In this document: positions 37,746 to 47,065 of the stretch, piece after piece
How positions within the stretch are numbered: the stretch's first letter is position 1
How the letters are laid out: every line of letters begins with the position of its first letter
Assembly: GCF_000730385.1 (NCBI RefSeq)
Contig: NZ_CP008849.1
Coordinates: 2,170,001-2,234,000, forward strand
Length of the DNA: 64,000 nucleotides
Reading direction: 5' to 3'
DNA from: Alteromonas australica
GTDB taxonomy: Bacteria > Pseudomonadota > Gammaproteobacteria > Enterobacterales > Alteromonadaceae
Notes under the pieces: generated by a model
Told to the model about the DNA's origin: nothing
Database searches by the model: none
Seen by the model: only the letters and a program-made list of their open reading frames with translations
Program-made: the position numbers and the translations under genes

Positions 37746-39401
37746 ATGACTATTGACTTTATATTGCCTGACATTGGTGAAGGCATTGTTGAATGTGAGC
37801 TTTTGGAATGGTTAGTGTCCGAAGGCGACGTCATTGAAGAAGACCAGCCTGTTGCTGAGGTCATGACAGACAAAGCCACGGTTCAAATTCCGGCAATGCA
37901 TAGCGGCACAGTCACCAAGCTTTACTATAAGGAGGGCGATATTGCAGCCGTGCACGCGCCATTATTTGCCATGGAGACGACAGGGGGGCTATCCACTGAA
38001 CCGACCTCCACAGCAGATGCCACTCAAGAAGACGCAGTCCCACCACACCAAGATGATTCTCCTACTCAAGAAAATCTTGGTGATCAAGAAGCCGTTCATG
38101 AAGATTTCATTTTACCTGATATTGGTGAAGGTATCGTTGAATGTGAAATCGTAAAATGGAATGTAAAAGAAGGCGATCTCATTGCGGAAGACCAAAGCGT
38201 AGTTGAAGTCATGACCGACAAAGCGGTGGTTGAAATCCCAGCCAAGCATTCTGGCGTAGTGGGCACGCTGTATTATGCCCAAGGAGACATCGCTAAAGTC
38301 CATAGCCCGTTGTTTTCGCTCATCAGAAAACCCGAAACAGGCGAATTAAAAGGGCAGGAAAGCGCGGGCAGTGAATATTGCGAACCGTTAGCGGCAAACC
38401 AAAATATGTGTCACGGAAAGAGTGAAAACAACAGCAGAGACAACGCGCCCGTAAAAGACGATAAGTGGCCATCAGGTGACTTTGAGCCTCCCGTGGTTAT
38501 TCCCGGTAAAGTCTTAGCTAGCCCTGCTGTTAGACGAATTGCCCGAGAACAAAGCCTTGACCTAGGTGACATAAAGGGGACAGGAAAAAAAGGAAGAATT
38601 TTAAAACAGGACGTACTGGCGCAATTAACAAAAGGAGCGAAGGACTCGCACACACCAACCCTAAAGGAGATGCCTAACCAGCCACAAGAAAACGACCGTG
38701 TGAAAACAGTAAAAGTACGCGGTGTTCAGGCTGCCATGGCTAAACAGATGGTGGCCTCAGTTTCCACCATCCCGCACTTTACCGTAAGTGACGAACTGGT
38801 TATGGACAACCTAATCGCGCTTCGTCAACGCTTAAAGCCAGTATTTGAGGAAAAAGGTGTGAAACTCAGTTTGATGCCATTCTTTATTAAAGCCCTGTCG
38901 TTGGCCTTAAGCGAATTCGAAATTATCAACAGCCAGCTTAATGATGATGCCACTGAGCTACGCTATTTTTACGATCATAATATTGGTTTTGCTGTAGATA
39001 CGAAAATAGGCTTGCTCGTCCCCAATATTAAACAGGTTCAGCAATTGTCTATTTTTGATATAGCGACACAAATGCAAGAAATTATAGATGAAGCAAGGAA
39101 AGGGCAGATAGCTAGCCATCACTTAAAAGGCGGCACGATTAGCATATCTAATATCGGCGCAATAGGGGGCATAACCGCAACGCCTGTCATTAATAAGCCA
39201 GAGGCCGCTATTGTTGCATTAGGCAAAACACAGTCGCTTCCGCGGTTTACTCCCAAAGGTGAGGTGGTAGCGCAGCAAATCATGATGATTAATTGGTCAG
39301 GAGATCATCGCATTATTGACGGCGCAACCATGGTTAAATTTAACAACCTTTGGATGAGCTACCTACAAGCACCAGAAAAAATGCTAATGCATTTGCGCTA
39401 G
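37746..39401 (+). CDS. bkdB: Branched-chain 2-oxoacid dehydrogenase E2, two lipoyl domains
   Basis: Dihydrolipoyl acyltransferase core (551 aa). Two lipoyl domains (about 2-78 and 117-195) each carry the lipoylated Lys in VMTDKA. A 60-residue hydrophilic linker leads to an E3-binding domain (about 255-292, SPAVRRIAREQSLDLGDIKG). The catalytic domain (about 315-551) has the active His and Asp in GDHRIIDGATM. The two lipoyl units have near-identical DNA segments. No lpd (E3) gene follows, so E3 must be shared with other complexes. An rlmJ gene begins after 108 bases. Confidence 0.93.
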   Translation: MTIDFILPDIGEGIVECELLEWLVSEGDVIEEDQPVAEVMTDKATVQIPAMHSGTVTKLYYKEGDIAAVHAPLFAMETTGGLSTEPTSTADATQEDAVPPHQDDSPTQENLGDQEAVHEDFILPDIGEGIVECEIVKWNVKEGDLIAEDQSVVEVMTDKAVVEIPAKHSGVVGTLYYAQGDIAKVHSPLFSLIRKPETGELKGQESAGSEYCEPLAANQNMCHGKSENNSRDNAPVKDDKWPSGDFEPPVVIPGKVLASPAVRRIAREQSLDLGDIKGTGKKGRILKQDVLAQLTKGAKDSHTPTLKEMPNQPQENDRVKTVKVRGVQAAMAKQMVASVSTIPHFTVSDELVMDNLIALRQRLKPVFEEKGVKLSLMPFFIKALSLALSEFEIINSQLNDDATELRYFYDHNIGFAVDTKIGLLVPNIKQVQQLSIFDIATQMQEIIDEARKGQIASHHLKGGTISISNIGAIGGITATPVINKPEAAIVALGKTQSLPRFTPKGEVVAQQIMMINWSGDHRIIDGATMVKFNNLWMSYLQAPEKMLMHLR

Positions 39402-39509
39402 GGCTACAGAATGCCTGACGCTGTACTTGTCACTGCTAAGCGTCAGGCGTTACTATTGCATGCTAAATTAGCTTATTCGTGGAATTTTCCACTGAGAACA
39501 CGGTAAATT

Positions 39510-40376
39510 GTGCTTAGTTATCAACATGCATTTCATGCCGGCAATCACGCCGATGTTATAAAACACCTGTGCTGGATAGGTGTCATTAATCATTTAAAGA
39601 AAAAAAATAAACCCTTCACCCTGTTTGATACCCATAGTGGGGCCGGTGAGTATCAACTTGATCACGCCATGTCTGCTAAAAATAAAGAGTACGAATCAGG
39701 GGTAAGTAAAGTGGCTCAGCTTTCTCCTCAGTCCTCTTTACTTAACCACTACCACACGTTGATTCAAACGTATTTCGACAAAGGGATGTACCCTGGTTCG
39801 CCTATGTTAAGTGCTAACCTTGTGCGCGAAATGGACAATGTGCATTTGATGGAACTGCACCCCGCAGAATTTGAGAAGTTAAATCACGTGATATTTTCTC
39901 AACAACATGCCGCTAAAGTGGGGGGAAGTTGCCACGTGCATCAGCGGGATGGCTTTGAAGGCATTAAAGCGCTCACACCTCCCCAGCCTAATCGTGGTGC
40001 TGTACTTATTGACCCACCTTACGAGCGTATCCAGGAATACACTGATGTATCAGTCACCGTTAAATCGGTATTACAGCGCTGGCAACAAGGGCAAATTGTC
40101 ATTTGGTATCCGCTATTGTCTGCCAGGGCAGACAAAAAATCCCAGGCGTGCAGTGCGATGATAGCGAGCTTAGTGGAACTTGGTATTCCTTGTTTTCAGG
40201 CCGAACTCACGGTAATTGAAAACACAGAAGAAGCGGGCATGTATGGCTCAGGCGTATTGGTGCTAAATCCACCTTGGCAGCTCGACGTTCAGTTAAATGA
40301 TGCACTCCAAGAGGTCGCTCCCCATCTAGGAGACAATACAGCGTTCCATCTTACCTGGCTGGTTAACGATAATTAG
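39510..40376 (+). CDS. rlmJ: 23S rRNA (adenine2030-N6)-methyltransferase RlmJ
   Basis: SAM-dependent methyltransferase (288 aa) that methylates A2030 of 23S rRNA in E. coli. Diagnostic features are LSYQHAFHAGNHADVIKHL at the N-terminus, the SAM-binding FDTHSGAGEY (about 39-48) and the DPPYE catalytic motif (about 168). Translation starts at GTG 39510, which gives the conserved N-terminus. The kinase gene begins two bases after its stop, so they share a transcript. Confidence 0.93.
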   Translation: MLSYQHAFHAGNHADVIKHLCWIGVINHLKKKNKPFTLFDTHSGAGEYQLDHAMSAKNKEYESGVSKVAQLSPQSSLLNHYHTLIQTYFDKGMYPGSPMLSANLVREMDNVHLMELHPAEFEKLNHVIFSQQHAAKVGGSCHVHQRDGFEGIKALTPPQPNRGAVLIDPPYERIQEYTDVSVTVKSVLQRWQQGQIVIWYPLLSARADKKSQACSAMIASLVELGIPCFQAELTVIENTEEAGMYGSGVLVLNPPWQLDVQLNDALQEVAPHLGDNTAFHLTWLVNDN

Positions 40377-40378
40377 GT

Positions 40379-42232
40379 ATGCCAAATCCAAGTGACATCA
40401 AGCATTTTTACATTCCCGAAGAGCAATCCATTTATTTGCTTTCTCATGCGGATGCTAAAAAATTAAAAGACTGGGTGGCCTTGTGTATTGCACAGTTAGA
40501 AAACCTTGGCTATCGCTCGTTGTCACTTCTAGGTAAAGGTGCCTTTGGCTTTGCTTTTTCCGGTGTCACCTCGTCCGGGGAGGCGCTTGTGTTTAAGTTT
40601 TCGCGAATTAATCTGCCGCAGCATGTGCAAGATAGACTGGAAGAAGAAGCTTTTATGCTGTCCCAAGTTGTGCACCCTTTCGTGCCAGACTTCAGAGCTT
40701 TCCAGCAAATAAAAAAGCAATCTATCTTAGTCATGCAGCGAGCAATTGGAGAAGACCTCGAAAAAGTAAGTTTAAAGCAAGGGCCTCTGCCCCCGCGAAT
40801 CATCGTAAAAATTGCTGTGCAGGTGGGGGAGTTGCTGTTAACACTGAGAAGCAACACTCAGCACGGAAAAGAGAAGCCTATTGTTCATGGCGATATTAAA
40901 CCTTCCAACCTAGTTTGGGACGCTCACCATGAGACTATAAGCTTAATCGATTGGGGGTCGTCTGTTTTTGCGCAGGTAGACGCCAATGGGCAATTTATCG
41001 GTAGTAATGTCATGGATCTCATGTCCAGCGAGTTGCAGCAAACTAACGCAAGGTTAGGCGATGTTTACTTTATTGGCGAAGAGCAATTAAACGGCGCATT
41101 GTCCTCGCCGCGCTTTGATGAACAAGGCTTAGCAAGTACTCTTTACGCTTTAGCGTCAGGGCAATCTTGCCGTTATGGTGCCAGTGTTATTCGCCCGATA
41201 TCACTGGGTTTACCTAAAATGTTGGCAGATATACTCACCTTCATGCTATCTGAGGATCCTCTTAAGCGACGCCAAGGCGGCGACTACTTTCTAAAGCACC
41301 TTCATGTACTCAAAAATATGGTGTTTACCGAAGACAAACCAACACGCTACCAGGCCAGCATTCCTACGTGGATAACAGAAACATCCAATGAAATAGAGAC
41401 TGTGGTATACAGTTCAAGAAAGTCATACCTTCGTCAACAAGCTGACCTTCACGAAGATACTTTACGCTACATCAATGATGCGCAGTTCGATCGCTACTAT
41501 AAAAACTACCTGCAAGGTATGGGAGATACAGAAAAAGCGTTTATTTCTGCCATTGGCAGATTAGGTCGTTACCCTGTGGTAGGCGGCATGGCCATTCGAT
41601 GGGAACCCAATGGCGTTTATATTGATTCCAGCTTAAATTTGTACGACAGAACACTTAAGCCAGCGTTTGAGATGGCGGTGAACAATGTCATTGCGTTGGC
41701 TCGCGCTATTCATAAAGTTGGGGTGTTCAAATGTTGTATGTTTAACGCTAAAAATACCCTACATATAGAGCGCGAACATGTTAATCATGATTTTATTCCC
41801 AATGAAGACTGCCGTATACCCTTTGAAATATCTCAAGTGTCTGTTGCCAAAGATCAAAGTAGGCACCATTCTTACTTTGAAGACGGTGACGACCCCGACG
41901 AACTTTTAAAATTGCCCAACAGCATAATTTCTTTAATAAAATCCCTGAATAATATCCATCATACTGGGTGTATTATTTTTGAAGCACTACCACATCATTT
42001 GAAAGTGCATAGCTACTACACACTACTGGATCACAGTAAAACACATCAATTTGAACAGTTGCTTCATGCACTGGTACAAGAAATCCCGACCATAAAAGGG
42101 TTAGGCATTTCCGGCTTTATGAAGTTACCCTATAAAGATACACGCTTTTTTGAGCACAGCCCGTGTCTACCGGAAAAGTACTACCCAAGAAACCCAAGAG
42201 CAGAACAAAGAGAGAAAAATCAGCATGTCTGA
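40379..42232 (+). CDS. Eukaryotic-like protein kinase with unknown C-terminal half
   Basis: A 617-residue cytoplasmic protein. The N-terminal half (about 40-300) is a Ser/Thr kinase-like domain with the glycine loop LGKGAFGFAFSG (51-62), an ATP-binding Lys in LVFKFSR, the catalytic loop HGDIKPSNLVWD with Asp, and DWGSS in place of DFG. The residues needed for catalysis are present. The C-terminal 300 residues match nothing I recognise; they are partly basic and carry IYIDSSLNLYDRTLKPAFEMA. There are no PASTA repeats and no membrane helix. It is two bases after rlmJ and overlaps tesB by eight bases, an unusual place for a kinase. Confidence 0.8.
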   Translation: MPNPSDIKHFYIPEEQSIYLLSHADAKKLKDWVALCIAQLENLGYRSLSLLGKGAFGFAFSGVTSSGEALVFKFSRINLPQHVQDRLEEEAFMLSQVVHPFVPDFRAFQQIKKQSILVMQRAIGEDLEKVSLKQGPLPPRIIVKIAVQVGELLLTLRSNTQHGKEKPIVHGDIKPSNLVWDAHHETISLIDWGSSVFAQVDANGQFIGSNVMDLMSSELQQTNARLGDVYFIGEEQLNGALSSPRFDEQGLASTLYALASGQSCRYGASVIRPISLGLPKMLADILTFMLSEDPLKRRQGGDYFLKHLHVLKNMVFTEDKPTRYQASIPTWITETSNEIETVVYSSRKSYLRQQADLHEDTLRYINDAQFDRYYKNYLQGMGDTEKAFISAIGRLGRYPVVGGMAIRWEPNGVYIDSSLNLYDRTLKPAFEMAVNNVIALARAIHKVGVFKCCMFNAKNTLHIEREHVNHDFIPNEDCRIPFEISQVSVAKDQSRHHSYFEDGDDPDELLKLPNSIISLIKSLNNIHHTGCIIFEALPHHLKVHSYYTLLDHSKTHQFEQLLHALVQEIPTIKGLGISGFMKLPYKDTRFFEHSPCLPEKYYPRNPRAEQREKNQHV

Positions 42233-43085
42233 CGTTAAACTATCTTCACTTTTTGAGTTAGAAACCGTGGAGCAAAACCTTTATCGCGGCGAAAGTTGGG
42301 ATTTAGGCTTTCGCGCATTATTTGGTGGGCAAGTCCTTGGTCAAGCCCTTGCGGCCGCATATGAAACCGTAGATAAAGACAGGGTGGCGCATTCATTTCA
42401 TACCTATTTTTTGCTTCCTGGAGATGCTAAAAAACCCGTGGTTTATGATGTTGAAGTGGTTCGTGACGGTCGTAGCTTTTCAGCTCGTCGTGTAAAAGCC
42501 ATTCAAGACGGTAAAAGTATTTTTTATATGACAGCGTCTTTCCAAGTGCCGCAAGACGGTATGCATCATCAAGCACCAGAAATGCCAGATGTCCCTCCTC
42601 CCGAGGCAGTTCAATCGGACATTGAATTTTATGAAGCCAATTTCAATAAAATAGCGCGGCCCATGCGCGAAGCATTAAGTTATCATCGACCGGTAGATAT
42701 ACGTACAATTGATGCAGCAAACTCATATCAAGCGGCTAAACGCCCGCCAACGCGCTATATCTGGATGCGAGCTAGAGATACCTTATCGGGCGCTCTGTCG
42801 ATTCACCAAGCGGCGCTTGCTTATGCATCAGACTATCATTTTTTAAGCACCTCTTTACAGCCTCACGGTATTGCGGTTACCGATAAATCATTAAGAATTG
42901 CGACGATAGATCATGCTATGTGGTTCCATCGTCCAGTTAATTTCAATGAGTGGCTGTTATATGCAATGGAAAGCCCATTTAGTGGCGGCTCTCGTGGCAT
43001 AGTAAGGGGACAAATTTTCAATCAAGCTGGCGAACTTGTCGCATCAACAACCCAAGAAGGCTTAATGCGAAATGTGGATGTGTAA
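42225..43085 (+). CDS. tesB: Acyl-CoA thioesterase II
   Basis: Double hot-dog thioesterase (286 aa, the E. coli TesB length) hydrolysing medium- and long-chain acyl-CoA. Characteristic segments are LYRGESWDLGFRALFGGQVLGQAL near the N-terminus, HSFHTYFLLPGD, and HAMWFHRPVNFNEWLLY toward the end. ATG 42225 overlaps the kinase stop by eight bases and gives the family N-terminus; a frame open from 42150 lies inside the kinase gene and is not used. Confidence 0.94.
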   Translation: MSDVKLSSLFELETVEQNLYRGESWDLGFRALFGGQVLGQALAAAYETVDKDRVAHSFHTYFLLPGDAKKPVVYDVEVVRDGRSFSARRVKAIQDGKSIFYMTASFQVPQDGMHHQAPEMPDVPPPEAVQSDIEFYEANFNKIARPMREALSYHRPVDIRTIDAANSYQAAKRPPTRYIWMRARDTLSGALSIHQAALAYASDYHFLSTSLQPHGIAVTDKSLRIATIDHAMWFHRPVNFNEWLLYAMESPFSGGSRGIVRGQIFNQAGELVASTTQEGLMRNVDV

Positions 43086-43122
43086 TCTAGCGGAAAACAC
43101 GCTTGCAACAAGGGAAATCTAA

Positions 43123-43650
43123 ATGCGCTATCAATTAAATGACCGAAGCCCTCAATGTGCAGATGACTGCTTTATTGCGCCAGGCGCACAGGTTATTGGT
43201 GATGTGGAACTGCATGAAAAAAGCAGTGTTTGGTTTAACGCTGTAATACGTGGAGATATGGATAAAATCTGTATAGGTGAAGCGTCGAACATTCAAGATG
43301 GCAGTGTTCTGCACACCGACCAAGGTATACCATTACACATTGGCAAAGGGGTAACGGTAGGACATAAAGCAATGTTGCATGGGTGCACAGTAGGGGACTA
43401 TTCCCTTATTGGCATCAACGCGGTTGTGCTAAACGGCGCAAAAATAGGCAAATATTGCGTCATTGGTGCGAATGCGTTGATCACTGAGAAAATGGACATC
43501 CCCGATTACAGTTTAGTGGTTGGGGCTCCGGCAAAGGTCATTAAGCAACTAGACGCGAGTGCAGAAAAGCAATTACAAGGCTCTGCACAACATTATGTTG
43601 AAAACGCGGTTAACTACCGACAAAATCTTAAACTGATCTCTGAAACATAA
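43123..43650 (+). CDS. Gamma carbonic anhydrase-like protein
   Basis: A 175-residue left-handed beta-helix protein of the YrdA/CaiE group. Hexapeptide turns are visible throughout ([56 protein letters not shown]). The three zinc-ligand His positions appear in LHTDQG and VGHKAMLHG. Activity as a true carbonic anhydrase is not certain for this branch. It follows tesB by 37 bases and is probably the last gene of the rlmJ-kinase-tesB transcript. Confidence 0.88.
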   Translation: MRYQLNDRSPQCADDCFIAPGAQVIGDVELHEKSSVWFNAVIRGDMDKICIGEASNIQDGSVLHTDQGIPLHIGKGVTVGHKAMLHGCTVGDYSLIGINAVVLNGAKIGKYCVIGANALITEKMDIPDYSLVVGAPAKVIKQLDASAEKQLQGSAQHYVENAVNYRQNLKLISET

Positions 43651-43697
43651 AACTGACGGGCGCGTGTTTCCACTCTCTTATTTTTACAGTCGCCCAT

Positions 43698-43803
43698 AAA
43701 AAATGCCCAGAACTGACGTTCCGGGCCTAGGGGAATGGCTCATTACTGAGCCGTGCGCTAACTGTTGCAAGGGAGAAGCACTCGCTAAATCTCTCAAGCG
43801 GAC
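43698..43803 (-). ncRNA. Candidate small RNA, about 105 nt, unrecognised
   Basis: Read on the minus strand, a consensus TATAAT (43813-43808) is followed, five to seven bases later, by a compact structured segment. The 5' part can pair GAGAGA with TCTCCC inside a CGCT/AGCG closing stem; a perfect hairpin GGCTC-AGTAAT-GAGCC occupies 43752-43737; and the 3' end is GCCCGGAAC-GTCA-GTTCTGGGC (one mismatch) at 43726-43705 followed by A and six T residues, an intrinsic terminator. No gene lies downstream on that strand, so it is not a leader. It does not match Spot 42, 6S, 4.5S, tmRNA or CsrB as I remember them. Exact ends are estimated. Confidence 0.65.
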
Positions 43804-43807
43804 TGTC

Positions 43808-43837
43808 ATTATAGTTCACATTTGTTCAATTTATAAA
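43808..43837 (-). promoter_or_regulatory. Promoter of the candidate small RNA
   Basis: Perfect -10 hexamer TATAAT (43813-43808) with a weak -35 TTTATA (43837-43832) at 18-base spacing on the minus strand. A second TTGAAC lies too close (10 bases) to act as -35 for this box. Confidence 0.55.
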
Positions 43838-44127
43838 CAAATTATTTGTGAAATTTATCTTACAGACTGAATTTTATTTAAAGGTAGTCAAAAAAGCTCA
43901 GAATTTCAAAAAGTTCCTACTGGTCGGACTTTATACTTAAAAATGCCCACCAATGATCACTGAGTTGTTCAATATTTACCCACCCGTTATTCACAACCCA
44001 TCCACCGCTACCTATGAATACAAATCCTTTCCCCCATTCATTTCATTTATGTTGAACACAGACGGTTGTACCCACGCGCTATCACTGTAAGAATGCCACC
44101 AAACAACATTGATAATTCGAGGCCTAC
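43814..44127. other. Intergenic DNA upstream of the aminotransferase gene
   Basis: The rest of the 477-base gap. It is AT-rich and should hold the promoter of the aminotransferase gene at 44128, divergent from the small RNA. I see no convincing open frame, terminator or riboswitch core in it. Confidence 0.4.
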
Positions 44128-45249
44128 ATGAAGCAACTGTCTACTTTTCTTCCCCCTGAACGCACGTTAATGGGCCCAGGACCATCAGATGTCTCACCGC
44201 GCATTCTTAATGCAATGGCACGCCCTACGCTAGGTCATTTAGACCCGTTATTCATTGAGCTAATGGATGAAACAAAATCATTGCTGCAATACGCATTTCA
44301 AACAGAAAATGCGTTAACCATGCCTATTTCCGCCCCTGGCTCTGCAGGCATGGAAGCGTGCTTCGTTAATTTGGTTGAACCCGGCGACAAAGTGTTGGTT
44401 TGCGTTAACGGCGTGTTTGGTAACCGCATGGTTGAAAATGTAGAGCGATGTGGTGGTGAAGCCATTGTAATCAATAATCAGTGGGGCACACAAACGGATC
44501 TCAATACGGTTGAAGACCTATTAGCTAAACACCCTGATATCAAAGTATTAGCGTTTGTTCATGCTGAAACTTCTACCGGCGTAAGAAATGACGCCAAAGC
44601 ATTATGTGAATTGGCCAACAAATACCAGTGTTTAACCATTGTAGACGCAGTAACGTCGTTAGGCGGTATTGAGTTGAAAGTGGACGATTGGGGCATTGAT
44701 GCCATCTATTCAGGCTCTCAAAAATGTTTGAGTTGTGTACCGGGTATTTCACCCGTGTCGTTTAGTGATCGCGCAGTCAACCTTATTCAAAACCGAAAAA
44801 CCAAAGTACAAAGTTGGTTTTTAGATATGAATTTAATTGTAGGGTATTGGGGAAGTGGTGCGAAGCGAGCCTATCACCATACGGCCCCCGTAAATAGCAT
44901 GTACGCCATGTACGAATCCTTATTGATGCTAAGAGAAGAAGGGCTTGAAAATGCATGGCAACGTCATCAACGAGGCCATGAAGCGCTAGCGCAAGGACTG
45001 GAAGCATTAAATCTCACCTTAGCAGTAGATAAAAACTACCGCTTACCACAATTAAACGTAGTAGAAATTCCATCGGGCGTAAATGACGCCGATGTGCGTC
45101 AACGCTTGTTGAACGAATTCAATTTGGAAATAGGCGCTGGACTGGGCGAATTTGCCGGGAAAGTATGGCGAATAGGGCTGATGGGCTATGCCTGCAAACC
45201 CCGCAATATTGACCACTGCCTTGCCGCGCTAAAACAGGTTTTAAAATAA
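44128..45249 (+). CDS. Alanine/serine-glyoxylate aminotransferase family protein
   Basis: Class V, fold-type I PLP aminotransferase (373 aa). It opens with the family signature [14 protein letters not shown] and LGHLDPLF. The PLP phosphate region [13 protein letters not shown], the Asp contacting the pyridine nitrogen ([11 protein letters not shown]) and the Schiff-base Lys in YSGSQKCLS are intact. The likely reaction is transfer from Ala or Ser to glyoxylate, giving glycine. PucG-type ureidoglycine aminotransferases share these motifs, so the substrate is open. Monocistronic with a terminator. Confidence 0.87.
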   Translation: MKQLSTFLPPERTLMGPGPSDVSPRILNAMARPTLGHLDPLFIELMDETKSLLQYAFQTENALTMPISAPGSAGMEACFVNLVEPGDKVLVCVNGVFGNRMVENVERCGGEAIVINNQWGTQTDLNTVEDLLAKHPDIKVLAFVHAETSTGVRNDAKALCELANKYQCLTIVDAVTSLGGIELKVDDWGIDAIYSGSQKCLSCVPGISPVSFSDRAVNLIQNRKTKVQSWFLDMNLIVGYWGSGAKRAYHHTAPVNSMYAMYESLLMLREEGLENAWQRHQRGHEALAQGLEALNLTLAVDKNYRLPQLNVVEIPSGVNDADVRQRLLNEFNLEIGAGLGEFAGKVWRIGLMGYACKPRNIDHCLAALKQVLK

Positions 45250-45323
45250 CGGCGTATTCACCTGCGTTAACCATGCAGACCCGTGTAGCTTCAACGAGTC
45301 GCAAAATACTGAATTCGTCTTCT

Positions 45324-45360
45324 AAAAGCCTTACTTTAATGTAAGGCTTTTTGTTTTTTG
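45324..45360 (+). terminator. Intrinsic terminator after the aminotransferase gene
   Basis: AAAAGCCTTAC (45324-45334) pairs with GTAAGGCTTTT (45341-45351) around a six-base loop, followed by a long T-rich run. Confidence 0.9.
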
Positions 45361-45588
45361 CGACTAGGCATTATCAACGTTATCTATAGACCATTCACCT
45401 TTCATTCAGCAACCGTAGCGTAGTGTGTCATAACCCAAACGCGACGCCTTAAATTTTTGGTATAGATTAACGCTAATAATGGCTATGCTTGAATGATATC
45501 AAGGGCTGCGTATTTCAATACAGCCGGAATGTACAACGTTAACGTCAGCGATAACCGTCGTTGTATAGGCAAAGCAAAAGGAATAACC
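45361..45588. other. Leader region of the SIMPL gene
   Basis: Together with the preceding terminator this forms a 339-base gap. It should contain the promoter of the SIMPL-proQ-prc run; TATAGAT near 45461 is a possible -10 box. The SIMPL frame is open from 45493, but that stretch lacks a signal peptide and is treated as untranslated leader. Confidence 0.35.
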
Positions 45589-46290
45589 ATGATCAAAAAA
45601 ATTCTTACACACACTGTTTTTGCTATTACTACGCTCTTATTTGTAGGCGCTCTCCATGCCCAAACACAAGAGCAAACACCGCAAATTCACGTACAAGGTT
45701 CAGGCGCGGTTAGCGTCACACCCAATGCTTATCGAGTCACGTTTATTATTGAAGCGCAAGGGAATACAGTAAGTAAGCTTAACGGAATGGCCAACAGTGA
45801 AATTAACAACGTGGTTAACTTTTTGCTTTCGATGGACATTCAAGAGCAAAACATTCAATCAATGCAGGTTCGGTTAAACCCTAGATACGTCAATGGGCCA
45901 AATGGTCGCATTCAGGATGGATTTACCTTAACCAGAGAAATTGTGGTGACCGATTCAAACATAGATCATTACGATCAAGTATTAGATGGCGTGCTAAAAC
46001 GTGGGGTAGATCGGATTCAACAGTTCAATTTTATATCCCAAGGGCAAAATAACGCTTATGATGTTGCTCTTGTTGCTGCGGTTAAGGATGCAAAGGCGCG
46101 GGCGACCCTTTTAGCCAAAGAATTAGGGGTAGAAATAGGGGAAGTAGTTGCAATCTCTGAATCTGGTGGCAATATGCCCGTTCCAGTTATGCGTGCAGAT
46201 GCCTTTCTCAGTGAAAAAGTCACCTCTTTACCTGGTCAGGAAACGGTAGAAGCGCGAGTAAATGTTAGTTTTCGTATTATTCAAAATTAG
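45589..46290 (+). CDS. SIMPL (DUF541) periplasmic protein
   Basis: A 233-residue exported protein. The signal peptide (residues 1-23, ending in LHAQ) is followed by a SIMPL domain: QIHVQGSGAVSVTPNAYRVTFIIEAQGNT at its start and ARATLLAKELGVEIGEVVAISESGG near its end. E. coli YggE of this family is linked to oxidative stress tolerance. ATG 45589 follows AAAAGGA and begins the signal peptide. The next gene, a methionine sulfoxide reductase, is nine bases downstream, which fits an oxidative-damage theme. Confidence 0.85.
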   Translation: MIKKILTHTVFAITTLLFVGALHAQTQEQTPQIHVQGSGAVSVTPNAYRVTFIIEAQGNTVSKLNGMANSEINNVVNFLLSMDIQEQNIQSMQVRLNPRYVNGPNGRIQDGFTLTREIVVTDSNIDHYDQVLDGVLKRGVDRIQQFNFISQGQNNAYDVALVAAVKDAKARATLLAKELGVEIGEVVAISESGGNMPVPVMRADAFLSEKVTSLPGQETVEARVNVSFRIIQN

Positions 46291-46299
46291 GGTTACTCC

Positions 46300-46761
46300 T
46301 TGAAAGAAGAACACTATACCCAGTTAGTAAGCCAGGCGAAAAGCCTGGTTTCTGGTGAGCACGATTTAATTGCCAACATGGCAAATGTGAGCGCGCTGCT
46401 ATTCAACCAGCTTGAAGACGTCAATTGGGCTGGTTTTTATTTCCACAAAGAATCTCAGTTAGTACTAGGGCCGTTTCAAGGTCAACCCGCATGCATACGT
46501 ATACCAATAGGTAAGGGTGTATGTGGCACTGCTGCAGAAACCAGAACCATTCAACGTATTGACGATGTACACGCCTTCTCAGGCCATATCGCATGCGATG
46601 CCGCGTCTAATTCAGAAATTGTTATTCCCCTTATTGTGAACGACGAATTAATCGGTGTGCTAGATATTGATAGCCCCAAATTTGGTCGTTTTGACGCCGA
46701 TGATGAGGCGGGACTTAAACAAATCGCTGATATTCTAATTGAATCTCAACGTACATTATGA
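46300..46761 (+). CDS. msrC: Free methionine-(R)-sulfoxide reductase
   Basis: GAF-domain enzyme (153 aa, YebR/fRMsr) reducing free Met-R-sulfoxide with thioredoxin. The three family cysteines are present in QPACIRIP, GKGVCGTAAE and GHIACDAASNSEIV, the last being the catalytic one. It starts at TTG 46300 with AGGG seven bases upstream; no ATG gives the full domain. Its stop overlaps the start of the following small gene (ATGA). Upstream of proQ-prc as in E. coli. Confidence 0.9.
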   Translation: MKEEHYTQLVSQAKSLVSGEHDLIANMANVSALLFNQLEDVNWAGFYFHKESQLVLGPFQGQPACIRIPIGKGVCGTAAETRTIQRIDDVHAFSGHIACDAASNSEIVIPLIVNDELIGVLDIDSPKFGRFDADDEAGLKQIADILIESQRTL

Positions 46762-47048
46762 AATACAATGTAGATATTCACGTTGTTCTTTCTACGTTCG
46801 AAGATATGGACGACTTTCATGACGATCCAGATGAAGCATCTGAGCGTCTGAATTTCATTCTTCATGCTATGTATGACAGAGCCGACGAAGATATTGAGAC
46901 CGAGCGTCTCGAAAAACTGTTACACCACGTATGGGAATCTTGGCAACAAGATAGCCATTTATTAGAAATTGATGATGATGAATTGCTCGATTGGGTTGAC
47001 CACACGCTGGCAACTTGGGATGATGCGGGTAATGAAGAAATCTCTTAA
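46758..47048 (+). CDS. Small acidic protein between msrC and proQ
   Basis: A 96-residue strongly acidic cytoplasmic protein (DEASERLNFILHAMYDRADED; EIDDDELLDWVDHTLATWDDAGNEE), all helical by appearance. Its ATG overlaps the msrC stop by four bases and proQ follows after 17 bases, so it is co-translated with both. I know no named family. The E. coli yebR-proQ interval does not contain it as far as I recall. Confidence 0.7.
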   Translation: MKYNVDIHVVLSTFEDMDDFHDDPDEASERLNFILHAMYDRADEDIETERLEKLLHHVWESWQQDSHLLEIDDDELLDWVDHTLATWDDAGNEEIS

Positions 47049-47065
47049 ATAATTTAGAAAGTTTA

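Noticed and set aside
42150-42224. N-terminal extension of TesB
   Set aside because: Lies within the kinase coding region, and ATG 42225 gives the exact family length.
43737-43803. Plus-strand glycine riboswitch upstream of the glycine-producing aminotransferase
   Set aside because: GGGAGA and AATCTCTCAAGCGGACTG resemble parts of a glycine aptamer, but the core ACCGAAGG segment is missing and the element is over 300 bases from the gene. The terminator and TATAAT on the minus strand explain the region better.
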